DNA from: Xiphydria camelus
Lineage: Eukaryota; Arthropoda; Insecta; Hymenoptera; Xiphydriidae
DNA: 64,000 nt
Assembly (NCBI GenBank): GCA_963678675.1
Contig: OY783191.1
Span: forward strand, 19,161,111 to 19,225,110
Direction of reading: 5' to 3'
The translations under genes were made by a program, and so were the position numbers. The notes beneath the pieces are model-generated. The model saw only the letters and a list, made by a program, of their open reading frames with translations. It was not told where the DNA came from and did no database searches. How positions within the stretch are numbered: the first letter of the stretch is position 1; every line of letters starts with the position of its first letter. Of the stretch, positions 1 through 9,887 are shown in pieces.

Positions 1-211
1 GGTAGAAGTCGAGTCGGTAGTTAGAGTTGGTGTCAATTTGGGTGATCGAAGCGTCTAACTTCGAAATTATGAATTTGTGAATAATGGAAATTACTCACTA
101 TTATTCACAAATTCATAATTTCGAGGTTAGACGCTTCGATCTCCCGAATTGACACCAACTTTAACTACTGACTCGACTTCTACCGGTATTAAATGTTTCG
201 ATTACCGACCA
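1..211. repeat. Foldback MITE (left edge cut by window)
   Basis: The first 184 bases read as a near-complete palindrome: the segment from the window edge to about 85 returns inverted at about 100-185, with a short loop of ttactcac type. The distal arm ends in a tract (187-211) resembling the GGTCGGTATTTATACC end seen on the related copy near 26.9 kb, so a short left part probably lies outside the window. No coding potential. The family is recognised only by its two copies here; superfamily unknown. Confidence 0.7.
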
Positions 212-361
212 AGCCTCCCTGAAGGTAACTTTCAAACTGGCCCGTACAGAGTGGGACATACGGTATATCCTGATCCCCATTCACCTACTGGTACATTTAC
301 TTCAAAAATAATTTCTGTTGAAGCAATTGTTACTACGCGCGGCCTAGTACGGCCCTGTGTC

Positions 362-758
362 TAATTGATTTCAATGTAAATTTCATAACCGAATATCTCT
401 ATTTCTAAACGTCAGAATGATTTCATCCACAAGGAAAAGTTATCAATTTTTTTATAATCTAAAATCTGACAAAATTTTTACAAAATTGCTCGAAAAGTTC
501 TATAGCCCTCCAAATACCTTAAACAAACCCCAAACGATTTAGATCAATATACGTAAAATACATTTATAGATATCTAATTCCATTATTTTTATGCTCCAAC
601 TGCTAGACTACAGATTTCGAATCATCAATATATATGTAATTTTTTAATAAACAATTCATTGTTGTATTTAACCCTAGACCTGTAACGTACGTAAAATGTA
701 CGCATTCCAACTACAGATTATAACGTATCATTGAATATCGATACCGGTCTAGGGTTAA
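362..758. other. AT-rich stretch, nothing recognised
   Basis: Low-complexity AT-rich sequence between two repeats. I see no coding frame, inverted repeat or RNA gene in it. Confidence 0.5.
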
Positions 759-1136
759 CGGATTGAAATGCGCGCGGAAAAGCCTAGGCAGTGGTGGTGC
801 CGCCAAGTGGTAAAGTTTGGCAGTCCGGATCCCCATTCAAGAAAAGGGGACTACTTCATGTGGCGGAGGCAAGACTTTGCCAGTGTGCTTATACTCGAAA
901 ATTTGATGTGCGCATGCCTAACTCGCTTGGTGGGGGAAGACACATAGTGGGGGAACGAGGCTCCGAGCTTTTCCGAAGTGCACTCTTTCGCCAGTACGAC
1001 TATATAGTCGTACTGGCGAAAGAGTGCACTTCGGGAAAGCTCGAAGCTATGCTCCCCCACCATATGGCGTCTCCCACTCTGTCATTGTCGCATGCGCGTA
1101 GCGGTGATCATGTATTATTTCGCCAGTGAACTCCAT
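759..1136. repeat. Dispersed repeat, copy 1, with foldback end
   Basis: Positions 759-1005 match 1837-2085 almost base for base (start GGATTGAAATGCGCGCGG). In this copy the segment 967-1008 is followed at once by its reverse complement (to about 1050), with centre GACTATATAGTC. The open frames on both strands through it (791-1129 plus, 851-1063 minus) mirror each other because of this palindrome and are not treated as genes. Superfamily unknown. Confidence 0.7.
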
Positions 1137-1832
1137 TGGGGATCAGGAGAGCGAGTTTTTACCGTTAGGGGCGCCACTACATACGGCCACCTACCACGCA
1201 GTTCTCATATGGTATCCTGATCCCCATTTCATTAAAATTTGAATTTGAATTCCATGTTACTCATGAATGATGATATGCGCTGCTATAATAAGAATGAGTT
1301 AATTTAGAATGAACTAATTAAAAAAAAAGAATTTACAACAGAATGACGTCAATGGGAGAAAAAAATGTACATTCTTTTATGTTGTAAAATTTCAAAATGT
1401 AACCTCAACGATAGATTTTCGAGATATTTACTCATAATAATGTCAATAATAATGATAATATAGCCTTCCTAGCCTCCTCTGAATAAGCTTCGTCTTCCTA
1501 GTTGATTCACAGTTTAGAGGGATTAGAATTAAATAAATTTAAATGTAATTAAAATACATTTCGTTTTTAAGTTAACACAACATTTATTGATTCTGAGGCG
1601 GTACAAAGTTCGCCGGGTCAGCTAGTATGCAATAAAAATGAAAAGTAATCAACTTGTAACGTGCACACAAAATTTCATTTGAACATAGAAGTACATTTTA
1701 TATTCTTAATACTAGATTTTACAAAAGATTTATGTGTCCATTGGTTTATATTTTCTTTCCTTCTTTTCTTTATTGACTCTAAATTAACGAGGTATATTTA
1801 TCGCGGTCATGCTAATTGCTAAGAATCGATAT
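1137..1832. other. Non-coding stretch, nothing recognised
   Basis: AT-rich DNA between the two copies of the dispersed repeat. The phrase TGATCCCCATT occurs near 1215 and also near 271, suggesting old repeat ends, but no boundaries can be drawn. Confidence 0.4.
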
Positions 1833-2089
1833 GCGCGGATTGAAATGCGCGCGGAAAAGCCTAGGCAGTGGTGGTGCTGCCAAGTGGTAAAGTTTGGCAG
1901 TCCGGATCCCCATTCAAAAAAAGGGGACTACTTCATGTGGCGGAGGCAAGATTTTGCCAGTGTGCATATACTCGAAAATTTGATGTGCGCATGCCTAACT
2001 CGCTTGGTGGGGGAAGACACATAGTGGGGGAACGTTGCTCCGAGCTTTCCCGAAGTGCACTCTTTCGCCAGTACGACTATACCCACTGA
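1833..2089 (+). repeat. Dispersed repeat, copy 2
   Basis: Direct-orientation copy of 759-1005 with scattered single-base differences. It stops at GTACGACTATA, exactly where copy 1 turns into its inverted arm, so this copy lacks the second arm. The 71- and 73-codon frames across it are conserved only as repeat sequence. Confidence 0.7.
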
Positions 2090-2546
2090 ACTCTAATATA
2101 ACTGGAAGAGGAACTGCCTACTAGAGCCCGTGTATAGTGAACGTGGAAAGGACAGACCAGCCCTGTGCAACTCTCAGAAAAATGTGGTCACTTTAATGTC
2201 GCCAACCGCGTGGTGGCGCTAGTATCACCTGTTCGCCTGGACCTAAACGGCTTGATAACTTAGTTCAAATGATTGAAATCAATTCAAAACTAAATAAATT
2301 AATGAACATTGTTGGCTATTGATTTATGTAGTTAATGAAACCTTATTGCTACAATGAGAAAGTAAAAAGTATCTGAAGTCAATAACTATCAATAAAAATT
2401 GTTTATTTTACATTTTTAAGCTACATCAATACTCTTTTTCAAGATATTAATTTTCACGTGCATATTTTCTGCTACTATTATCTCTTCTATCTTGTAAATC
2501 CTGCACTTTTGGTTTAGGTGAATAAAACTAGTTTTATATATAACCA
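2090..2546. other. Non-coding stretch
   Basis: No coding frame recognised. A tract at about 2148-2170 (GACAGACCAGCCCTGTGCAA) recurs inverted near 4117-4141, which hints at an old pair of terminal repeats around the 3.2-4.1 kb MITE, but the match is short. Confidence 0.3.
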
Positions 2547-2938
2547 TTATTTTTTCATGATCGTTAAATATAATATTTTATGTTTCCATCCCAGTGGAAG
2601 ATTGATTCCGTTCGCAAGATCTTTCAGTACAAACTGTTCAAAACATTTTACTTCTTGTTGCTGAAAATCAGTTGGTAATACATTCTTTTCATTTTGCCCT
2701 GGCAATGCCTTGGAATTGACATCTTTGACAATATTTGAATGGAGTGCATCGGATGATGAGGGAATTTCTGATATTGTCCAAGGGAATTGCGACGGGAGCC
2801 TTTCTGTAACCGTGTACACTTACACAGTATTCTCATTAAAATGTCTCGATCTGGCTTAGTAATAACTTCATGAGTTAATTTTTCACTAGGTAAAAAATGA
2901 TTATGACAGAATATAGAATCTGATATCAGTTGAGGCAA
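2547..2938 (-). pseudogene. Unrecognised degenerate coding fragment
   Basis: Two overlapping minus-strand frames (2938-2648 and 2819-2547) look like one broken reading frame: the upstream one starts LPQLISDSIFCHNHFLPSE and the downstream one ends DLANGINLPLGWKHKI. Protein-like composition and the frame hand-over near 2820 suggest an old transposase or zinc-finger gene remnant, but I recognise no family motif. It could be chance. Function is not assigned. Confidence 0.25.
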
Positions 2939-3223
2939 TTTTGTAGAGAGCTTCTCGCCATGCCTGGAGAATGTCGCTGTCTTTCGGAGCAGAAAAAAAA
3001 GGTCCTTTCTCTAGATTCGAGTCGTATCCAACTGCAACAAATCACTTTACATCTAGAAATTTCTTATTTTCACTAATTTTTTTATAATTAAATCCACCCT
3101 TTCGACACTTTATTCGATTTATTGAATTTATGGTCAACTCAGGATATACATTTAAGGGGTTAAGATAACTACCGTAAACAGGACAGACGACAACGGCGAC
3201 ACCACGCGGATAGGCGACACTAA

Positions 3224-4082
3224 GGCCCGGTTGTACAACGTGCCGATATACTGCCTGATAGTGTTATCCTACCGATAAGTCCGCTTTTGACGTATTACAG
3301 TCGAGAGATAACTGCTGTCGGTCACTTTGTCGTCGGGATAGCTGTCGGGACCCGAAGCGACCAAATAGTTCGTTGTCGGACGGATACGCCCCACCCCCAA
3401 GAAGTGAAAGTAAAGAAGGTGGAATAAATTTTGTCTACTGCGCATGACCGTTTCTCTACTCCGCATGGCGGTACCGTTTTCGGCTCGGTTGGAACAGACC
3501 TATAACCTCACAACTTCACGCGTGTGCGTATTTTCGGTGTGGTATTTGGAGAATGGAGAACACAATGGAGAACGAAACTAATAAGCGCACTGCTAATTAT
3601 TCTCTGATTCGCTTCTCTCTTCGTCTATTTTGAAATACATTGACTAACAATTCATTCTCTTCGTCACTACTACTACTTGTTTCATACAAATGAAACATTG
3701 TTATAAAAAACCGCGCAACTTTATTATTTTATTAATTCGATTATTGATAAACAAGTAAACAAATACGCACACGATACGAACTTCTTGCGAGGTTATGTTT
3801 ATAGTCAAATAATGAAAAAGGTTAGGACATTTCCGGACATTTCTCCAACCTTGTAAAGCAATAAATACTAAATATGGAGGAAAAATTACTACCAACTCGG
3901 TTTTATCAAAGCAATGGTCACTAGGTGTAGGGGAAAGTTATTGCCAACTTCATGTTATTCTACCGATAGCAATTCTATCGACAATTACGGCTTGTAATAC
4001 GGTTCGCACACTTATCCTCCCGACAACCTCATCGGCTGGATAGTTATCGGGTTCTTTTATCGGCATATTGTACAACCGGGCC
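3224..4082. mobile_element. PIF/Harbinger-type MITE with TAA duplication
   Basis: Inverted termini GGCCCGGTTGTACAA (3224-3238) and its complement (4068-4082) extend for roughly 27 bases with mismatches. They are flanked by TAA at 3221-3223 and 4083-4085. A 3-bp TWA duplication and GC-rich ends starting GG are typical of PIF/Harbinger. The 859-bp interior has no transposase, so this is a non-autonomous element. Confidence 0.75.
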
Positions 4083-4273
4083 TAAGCGGCCGTAACTTAC
4101 CTAAGGGAATTATATGCAGTTGCACAGGGCTGGGACAGACTGAAGTCGGGGGATACCTGTCTCTCTCTGCCCATGCGTGCGCATGCGCAGTAACATCGAG
4201 TACAGTCAAATGAAAATGTTATGCCTGATACGTTATTCTTTGTGCTTGACGTGACTGCTGTGACAGTTCAATA

Positions 4274-4994
4274 GAGAGTTTTTGGACTGCTAAACTGCAC
4301 GTCCTGGTTTTCGGTTATCGGTTATTGTGAGCACATGCGCAGATTTATTCTCTTAACGTTAACACCACCTTGTTGAAATTAGTTTTTGATCCCCAAGAAG
4401 GCGTTACGTATAACGTAAGTGTAGCGGACTACACTATGCGTTCGCATAGGCACGCCCGGCAGCGGCGACCCTCGGAGACGCGTGGCCGCTTTATTTCACT
4501 TACACCCGGGGACACGAAATCTGTCCCTGATGACTTTTTTAAATGTTATTTTTAAACGTACTAACCAATGATTAATAATCCTCGTGCTTTCATTAACAAG
4601 AGTAGACGCCACCGTAGCTAATGAGCGCATGAGAATTAATTGTTCATTGGTTAGTACGTTTAAAAATAACATTTAAAAAAAGTCACCAACGACAGATTAC
4701 GTGTCCTCAGGTGTAGGTACTACAACGCTTACAACGCTGTCATCGGTCGGGCACGTGCCGCTTTCCTCCAGACTCGGTCTTTCTTCTGACGCCATTGGTT
4801 CTTCTCTCTACTCCCTAAGCGCACTCTAGCGAGAGTGCATTTCCGTTATCGCTTATTAAGCGTACCCTATTCTCCGTCTAATAAGGTATCACGTTATCGT
4901 TTAATAGCGTAATCGATTATTATGAAGCCACTGTGCATGCTCAACATAACGTTTTACGTTTAACGTTCTAAAATTAAGGAGCTCAAAAACTCCC
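4274..4994. mobile_element. TA-flanked non-autonomous element, copy 1
   Basis: Starts GAGAGTTTTTGGACTGC and ends with a partly complementary CTCAAAAACTCCC, flanked by TA on both sides. A second copy starts at 31121 and shares the interior (TTTTTGATCC, GTAGCGGACTACACTA, CGGCAGCGGCGACCCTCGG). Comparing copies shows that copy 1 carries a 211-bp MITE at 4503-4713 that copy 2 lacks, and copy 2 carries a 0.9-kb insertion that copy 1 lacks. No coding capacity. Confidence 0.65.
4503..4713. mobile_element. Mariner/Tc1-type MITE, copy A
   Basis: 211-bp palindromic element beginning CACCCGGGGACACG and ending in its imperfect complement, with long inner arms (ACTAACCAATGATTAAT against ATTGGTTAGT). TA flanks both ends. 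A close relative lies at 59820-60031. The empty target is visible in the second host copy near 32264-32275. TA duplication suggests the Tc1/mariner superfamily; no transposase is present. Confidence 0.8.
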
Positions 4995-5150
4995 TATTCT
5001 CAACAACACAATTGTATTTTTTCCGCTTCATTTCCCAATTTTATTTGCCACTATAAAAAATGTTAAAAAGAGAATGATTTGGAAAAGTGTATAATCAAAT
5101 ATCTGAGAGGACACGCAAACCTTCTGTACAGTGTAAGGTGTAGGTATATC

Positions 5151-5386
5151 TTTTGAGGAAAATGGTATTAATTCGGTTTTCACTCAGGATTATTGCGAAT
5201 AGATACGATTGACTTTATTGTTTACAGAGAGAGTTATTGCGAGAGCGCTTAGACCAGGATAAAGATGCCGGAAAAAAGGAAGCGGAAGTATATAGTTTCG
5301 CCCTGGCAGGAACATAAGAAAACAAAAGCGAGAATCTAGGAACATTTTTGTACCGCGCCTTTCAAACTGAGTCAATAGTTTCAACA
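5151..5386 (-). repeat. copia 3' LTR
   Basis: 236 bp, matching 9571-9806 with no difference that I could find. On the minus strand it begins TGTTGAAACTATTGACTCAG and ends CCTCAAAA, bordered on the outside by GATAT. Confidence 0.93.
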
Positions 5387-5400
5387 CTCCCACTTTGACT
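5387..5400 (-). promoter_or_regulatory. Polypurine tract of copia element
   Basis: Minus strand AAAGTGGGAG lies directly before the 3' LTR start, the position where plus-strand DNA synthesis of LTR elements is primed. Confidence 0.7.
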
Positions 5401-5417
5401 GTTTTAAAGAAACTTTC

Positions 5418-6071
5418 TTATCGGTATTTGTACTCCGATTTGTCGATGACGCCCAGCATATTTCGCTGATGTTGGAACGTGTTTCTGGTCAGCGGCTTCG
5501 TAAAGATGTCTGCTTGTTGTTCGCTCGTGCGAATGTACTCCAAAGCGAACTGTTTCGACGCGTACTTTTCCCGTATGAAGTGGAACTTGACGTCGATGTG
5601 CTTGCTCCTTTTATGGAATTCGGGATTCTTGATGAGTCGGAGCGCGCTCTGGTTATCCACGCGAAGCACCGTCGTGTGTTCCGTGGGTGTCAGACTTTGG
5701 AGCAATCTTTTTACCCAGATTAGCACGCGGACAGCGTAGCAAGCCGCGAAGTACTCCGCTTCCGTCGTGGAGAGCGTTACCACGCTTTGTCGTTGCGATT
5801 TCCACGTAATCGTCGATGATCCGAGTTTTACCACGTAGCCTGTTGTGGATCTCCTTGTATCTACGTCGCCTGCGTAGTCAGAATCACTGTACGTGAAGAT
5901 TTTCTCGTCGCTCCCACTGTCGAAGAATAAGCCGTGTCGCGTCGTTCCCTTGATATATTTTAGAATGCGCTTCACGCTGTTCCAGTGCGCTCTTGTGGGT
6001 TTTTCGAGAAATTGGCTGGCTTTGTTCACCGCGTACGTTATATCCGGTCTAGTTGCCACGGATAGATACAT
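5418..6071 (-). pseudogene. copia RNase H segment of pol
   Basis: C-terminal part of pol: MYLSVATRPDITYAVNKAS, then the RNase H region with YSDSDYAGDVDTRRSTTGY and STTEAEYFAA, which holds the acidic residues expected of copia RNase H. It is out of frame with the RT segment because of a small length change near 6105-6110 (a run of C on the minus strand). The apparent start is internal to the polyprotein, not a real initiation site. Ends normally 32 bases before the 3' LTR. Confidence 0.85.
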
Positions 6072-7342
6072 GAGGCTGCTAACGGCCTGTCGGGGTACGG
6101 CACATCTGCCGCTTCCTTGCTGTTCGAGTTCTCTGGATCACTCGACTCGTGTTGCTTGTCCGGCGGTATTTCCACCGAATTCGCGCTTTCCATCCTGAAG
6201 CGCTCGAGTACTCGGTTCGCGTAGGATTCTTGGTGCAGGAAAATTGCTCCGCCCTCTTGTCGCACGATCTGCAGGCCGAGAAACATGCTCGCTGCGTCCG
6301 TGACGATTTCGAACTCCTTTTGAAGTTCCCGCAACAAAGAAGCAATTTTCTCCTTGTCTGCCGAGACGATGAGCCCGTCGTCGATGTAGATCGCGAGTAT
6401 TAGTCGCGACTCGCCGTTTCCCGATGTAAATACGCACGGGTCGGCGTCCGTTGCCTGTAGCTCGAACTTCTTTATTGAATTCGTGAAGCGCTGATTCCAG
6501 CAGCGCGATGACTGCTTTAGTCCGTACAGACTCCGCTTCAACTCGCAAACGCGATTGGTCCCGTCGCTGTAGCCCGTAGGTTGTCTCATCAGGATGGTCT
6601 CTTCGAGCTCGCCGTACAAGAATGCAGTTTTTATATCAAACTGTTGTAGCTGCATTTTCCAACATGCTGCGACGGCGAGGATGGCTCTGATTGAGTCAAA
6701 CCTCACGACGGGGCTGAATGTTTCGTCATAGTCGATAGCATGTTGCTGAGAGAAACCTCTTGCCACGAGCCGAGCTTTGTAGCGGCACTTGTTGCCGTCG
6801 GCGCCTCTCTTCACTTTGAACGTCCATCTGTTGTCGATAATTTTCCTGTGCTTCGGCGGATAAGTGAGAGTCCACGTTTGATTCTTTGTGAGCGACTTCA
6901 TTTCCTCGTCCATCGCCTGTTGCCACAGGACCGCGTCGACACAACTCACTACTTCTTCGTAAGTGCGAGGTTCCTCGCTACGATATGCCGAGCAGACGTT
7001 TACTTGGGCATCCGCGTATCTCAGAGGGAGTCTGATCGTGTCTCTGTCTCGCAGATTGTACCGTCCCTCGAGCTGCTCTGCAGCCGCGTCGCGGGGCTCG
7101 TCTTCGTCGCGGGGCTCGTCCTCGTCGCGGGGCTCGTCCTCGTCGCGGGGCTCGTCCTCGAATTCTTCCACTCGTTCGGCCTCCTCTTCCTGGTTGATCG
7201 GCTCTTCGACGCCGACTGGATCTTCTGCGATAATGGGATTTTCGGCGACGACCAGAATATTAGTTTTCCCTGGAATTTCGAGAAGTGTATAATTGTCGCC
7301 CGCGGCGTGTTCTTCGGTAACTTCTCGGCCCGAGAATTTCAC
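6038..7342 (-). pseudogene. copia reverse transcriptase segment of pol
   Basis: Middle of pol. Residues about 130-340 carry the copia RT: the DIKTAFLYGELEE region, then the catalytic box YIDDGLIVS. Upstream is an acidic linker with an 18-bp repeat (four units encoding EDEPRD, about 7088-7160). A single in-frame TGA at 7377-7379 separates it from the gag-integrase segment, and a small indel near 6105 separates it from RNase H. The first codon shown is a GTG internal to the polyprotein. Confidence 0.88.
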
Positions 7343-7378
7343 ATCCCTGCAAACTCGAACTTTATTTTGCGAGGCAAA

Positions 7379-9436
7379 TCAGACACGATAGCCTTTTGCC
7401 TCCTCGTCGTATCCGACTAGAACGCCGCGCTCGGCTTTGCAATCCCACTTGCGTCGCTTTTCTTTTGGAATGTGTGAAAATATCTCTTCTCCGAATATTC
7501 TCAGGTGCTCGATACCGGGCGATTTCCCGTGCCACAGCTCGTACGGTGTGATTCCTTTCACGGTGCTCGGTCCTGTTCTATTTAGAACGTGAACAGCCGT
7601 GTTGACGGCCTCCGCCCACAGATTCTTACCCAATTTCTTTGCGTAGAGAATTGTCCTCGCTGCCTCGACAATGGTGCGATTTTCTCTCTTGGCTGCGCCG
7701 TTTTGTTCGGGGCTGTAGGGAACTGTCTTCTCGTGCTTCACACCGAGACTATTGGTGAGCTCGCGAACCTCTTGATTTACGAACTCGAGTCCGTTATCTG
7801 TCCGCAGTGTGCGAACGCCGTGCGGAAGGATTTTCTCACAGCGTTTGAGGAAATTTTGGAGATGATCCTTTACCTCAGATTTCCGATTCATGAAGAACAC
7901 CGTCCGCATGTGAGAATAGTCGTCCTTTAACAAAAGAAAGAAACGCGATTCGCCTACCGAGTCTTCCTGCATCGGTCCGCACACGTCCGCGTGCACGAGC
8001 TCTCCTGGCTCGCTTGCTTTTGTGTTGCTCTTCGGGAATGGTGCGCGATGCATCTTTCCCTTGACGTATGGTTCGCAGAAAAAATTCTTCTCGACCGAAA
8101 CCTTGACGCCCGTCTGTTTCAAGAACGTTTTCACGTATCTCGTGTTTTGGTGCCCGAGGCGCTCGTGCCACTCACGAAAAGTGCAGACTGCCGCATGCGC
8201 GCTGTCGTTGTCCTCCTCGGCAGTGATTCGGAGATTCATTTGAAACAGTTTCCCACGTCGTTCTCCAATCAGGATTGTTCTTCCGTCCTTCTGCAGTTCG
8301 CATTTCTCCTTGTCCGATCGCAGTTTCAGCCCCTTGTCAAGCGCCGCTCCCACTGAGAATAAATTATATTTCAGATCGGGCACAAAAAGCACGTTTGACA
8401 AGTGTTTCTCGGTCCACGCGCGTCCATCGAATGCTAGAATGTTGATATCTCCTCTCCCCGTCGCGGAGATGTACTTTCCGTCGCCGATGCGGACCGGAAT
8501 CTCGTTGCTGAGAGTCTCGAAATTCGTGAACCATCTTCGCTGCGTTGATATATGCTCGCTTGCTCCGGAGTCGAGATACCAAACTTTCTCGTGTTCGCAT
8601 TTCTCTGTCGTGGATGCAAGCGTCTCGACGATCAGCCCCTCGCCCTTTGGTTTGGTGTTTGGCTCGTCTTTTTCTTTCTTTTTAGCATCGGGGCATTCAC
8701 GAGCCCAGTGTCCCGGTTTCTGACACGTGTGACACTTGCCCGGTCGACCGGAGCTTTTCTTGCGACCCTTGCCTTTGCTCGACATCTGGGGTCGTTCCGC
8801 AGCGAGAGCGCTACCCTCCGCCTTCTCTCCAACGTCGTGTCGGAGCTCCTCGACGACGAGTCTATTCGTCAACTTTTCGAGGGTCCTCTCTGCTAGCGCC
8901 GTCGACTCCCACGCGCTCACGAAGTGTGCGTAACTCTGCGGCAAGGTCATAAGAATCTTTGTCATTATCATATTATCCGAAACTTTCTCACCCATGACGT
9001 CGAGCTTGTACGCTATATCTTCGAGTTTCGCGATGTGCGACGAGATGCTGTCCTTTGGATCCATGGTGGCGCTGTACCATTGCATCTGAAGCATGTGGAT
9101 GCTGGTTTCCGACTTTTGTTCGTACACCGATTGCAATTTGCTTAACATTTCCGCCGCCGTTAAACAATTTATGATGTGCAGCAGCGCCTTGGGTCCAACC
9201 GTCGTTCCGATGATCTTCTGTCCGATTCGATCGGCCTTTTCCCACGTCGCGAGTCTCTCTTGATGAGCCGCGGCTGCTTCGGCGTTGGCCCCGGCGACCT
9301 CCACGGGTTTTGCTTTCTCACCGTTCATGACGTTCCACGCGCTGCTGGCATTAAGTGTCACGCGGATTTGGAATTTCCATGATGCCCAATTTTCGGCACC
9401 CTTGAGGTGTGCGATCTTCACCCTGTCGTTTTCCAT
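7379..9436 (-). pseudogene. copia gag, protease and integrase segment
   Basis: 685 codons from ATG 9436. Residues 1-225 are gag; CHTCQKPGHWARECP (235-249) is a CCHC zinc knuckle; WYLDSGASEHIS (287-298) holds the protease DSGA site; WHERLGHQN starts the integrase zinc domain; D484 (VHADVCGP) and D548 (RTDNG) are the first two integrase acids. Two oddities: the second zinc cysteine appears as Tyr (CEPY), and where copia integrases have ER.NRT this one reads AAKRENRT, so the catalytic Glu seems replaced by Lys. The frame ends at an in-frame TGA. Confidence 0.92.
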
Positions 9437-9550
9437 TTTTTTCTTTCCTCACTTTTGCACGAGGCGGGAGGTTATGTTCAGATGCGTTTTTCGTTCACTC
9501 ACTTCGCTATTACACAATAGACCTCAATTCACGAAAATATTCACAACCCG

Positions 9551-9570
9551 AATTAGCTGGGCCCATAACC
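9551..9570 (-). promoter_or_regulatory. Primer binding site (initiator Met tRNA fragment)
   Basis: Minus strand GGTTATGGGCCCAG directly follows the 5' LTR. The Drosophila copia element uses the same sequence, complementary to an internal half of initiator tRNA-Met. Confidence 0.8.
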
Positions 9571-9806
9571 TTTTGAGGAAAATGGTATTAATTCGGTTTT
9601 CACTCAGGATTATTGCGAATAGATACGATTGACTTTATTGTTTACAGAGAGAGTTATTGCGAGAGCGCTTAGACCAGGATAAAGATGCCGGAAAAAAGGA
9701 AGCGGAAGTATATAGTTTCGCCCTGGCAGGAACATAAGAAAACAAAAGCGAGAATCTAGGAACATTTTTGTACCGCGCCTTTCAAACTGAGTCAATAGTT
9801 TCAACA
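9571..9806 (-). repeat. copia 5' LTR
   Basis: 236 bp, same sequence as 5151-5386 by eye. Flanked on the outside by ATATC (9807-9811), the target-site duplication. Confidence 0.93.
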
Positions 9807-9887
9807 ATATCTCTAATTTATAAAATTACTGAATTATTTTGTTGCCGAAACATTAAACTAATAAGTGACATTTTTTACTTATTATAG

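Larger units (their letters stand above)
5151..9806 (-). mobile_element. Ty1/copia LTR retrotransposon, full length
   Basis: A complete 4.66-kb element on the minus strand: 5' LTR 9806-9571, primer site from 9570 down, gag-pol 9436-5418, polypurine tract just right of 5386, 3' LTR 5386-5151. The target duplication ATATC is present at 5146-5150 and 9807-9811. Domain order (gag, zinc knuckle, protease, integrase, RT, RNase H) is that of copia. The two LTRs look identical, so insertion is recent, yet the polyprotein has a stop and a frameshift plus altered integrase residues. It sits just upstream of the CACTA-like gene at 9.9 kb. Confidence 0.95.

Noticed and set aside
6740..7420. 226-codon plus-strand frame
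   Set aside because: Antisense shadow of the copia RT linker; its repeated LVLVAG residues come from the 18-bp acidic repeat on the other strand.
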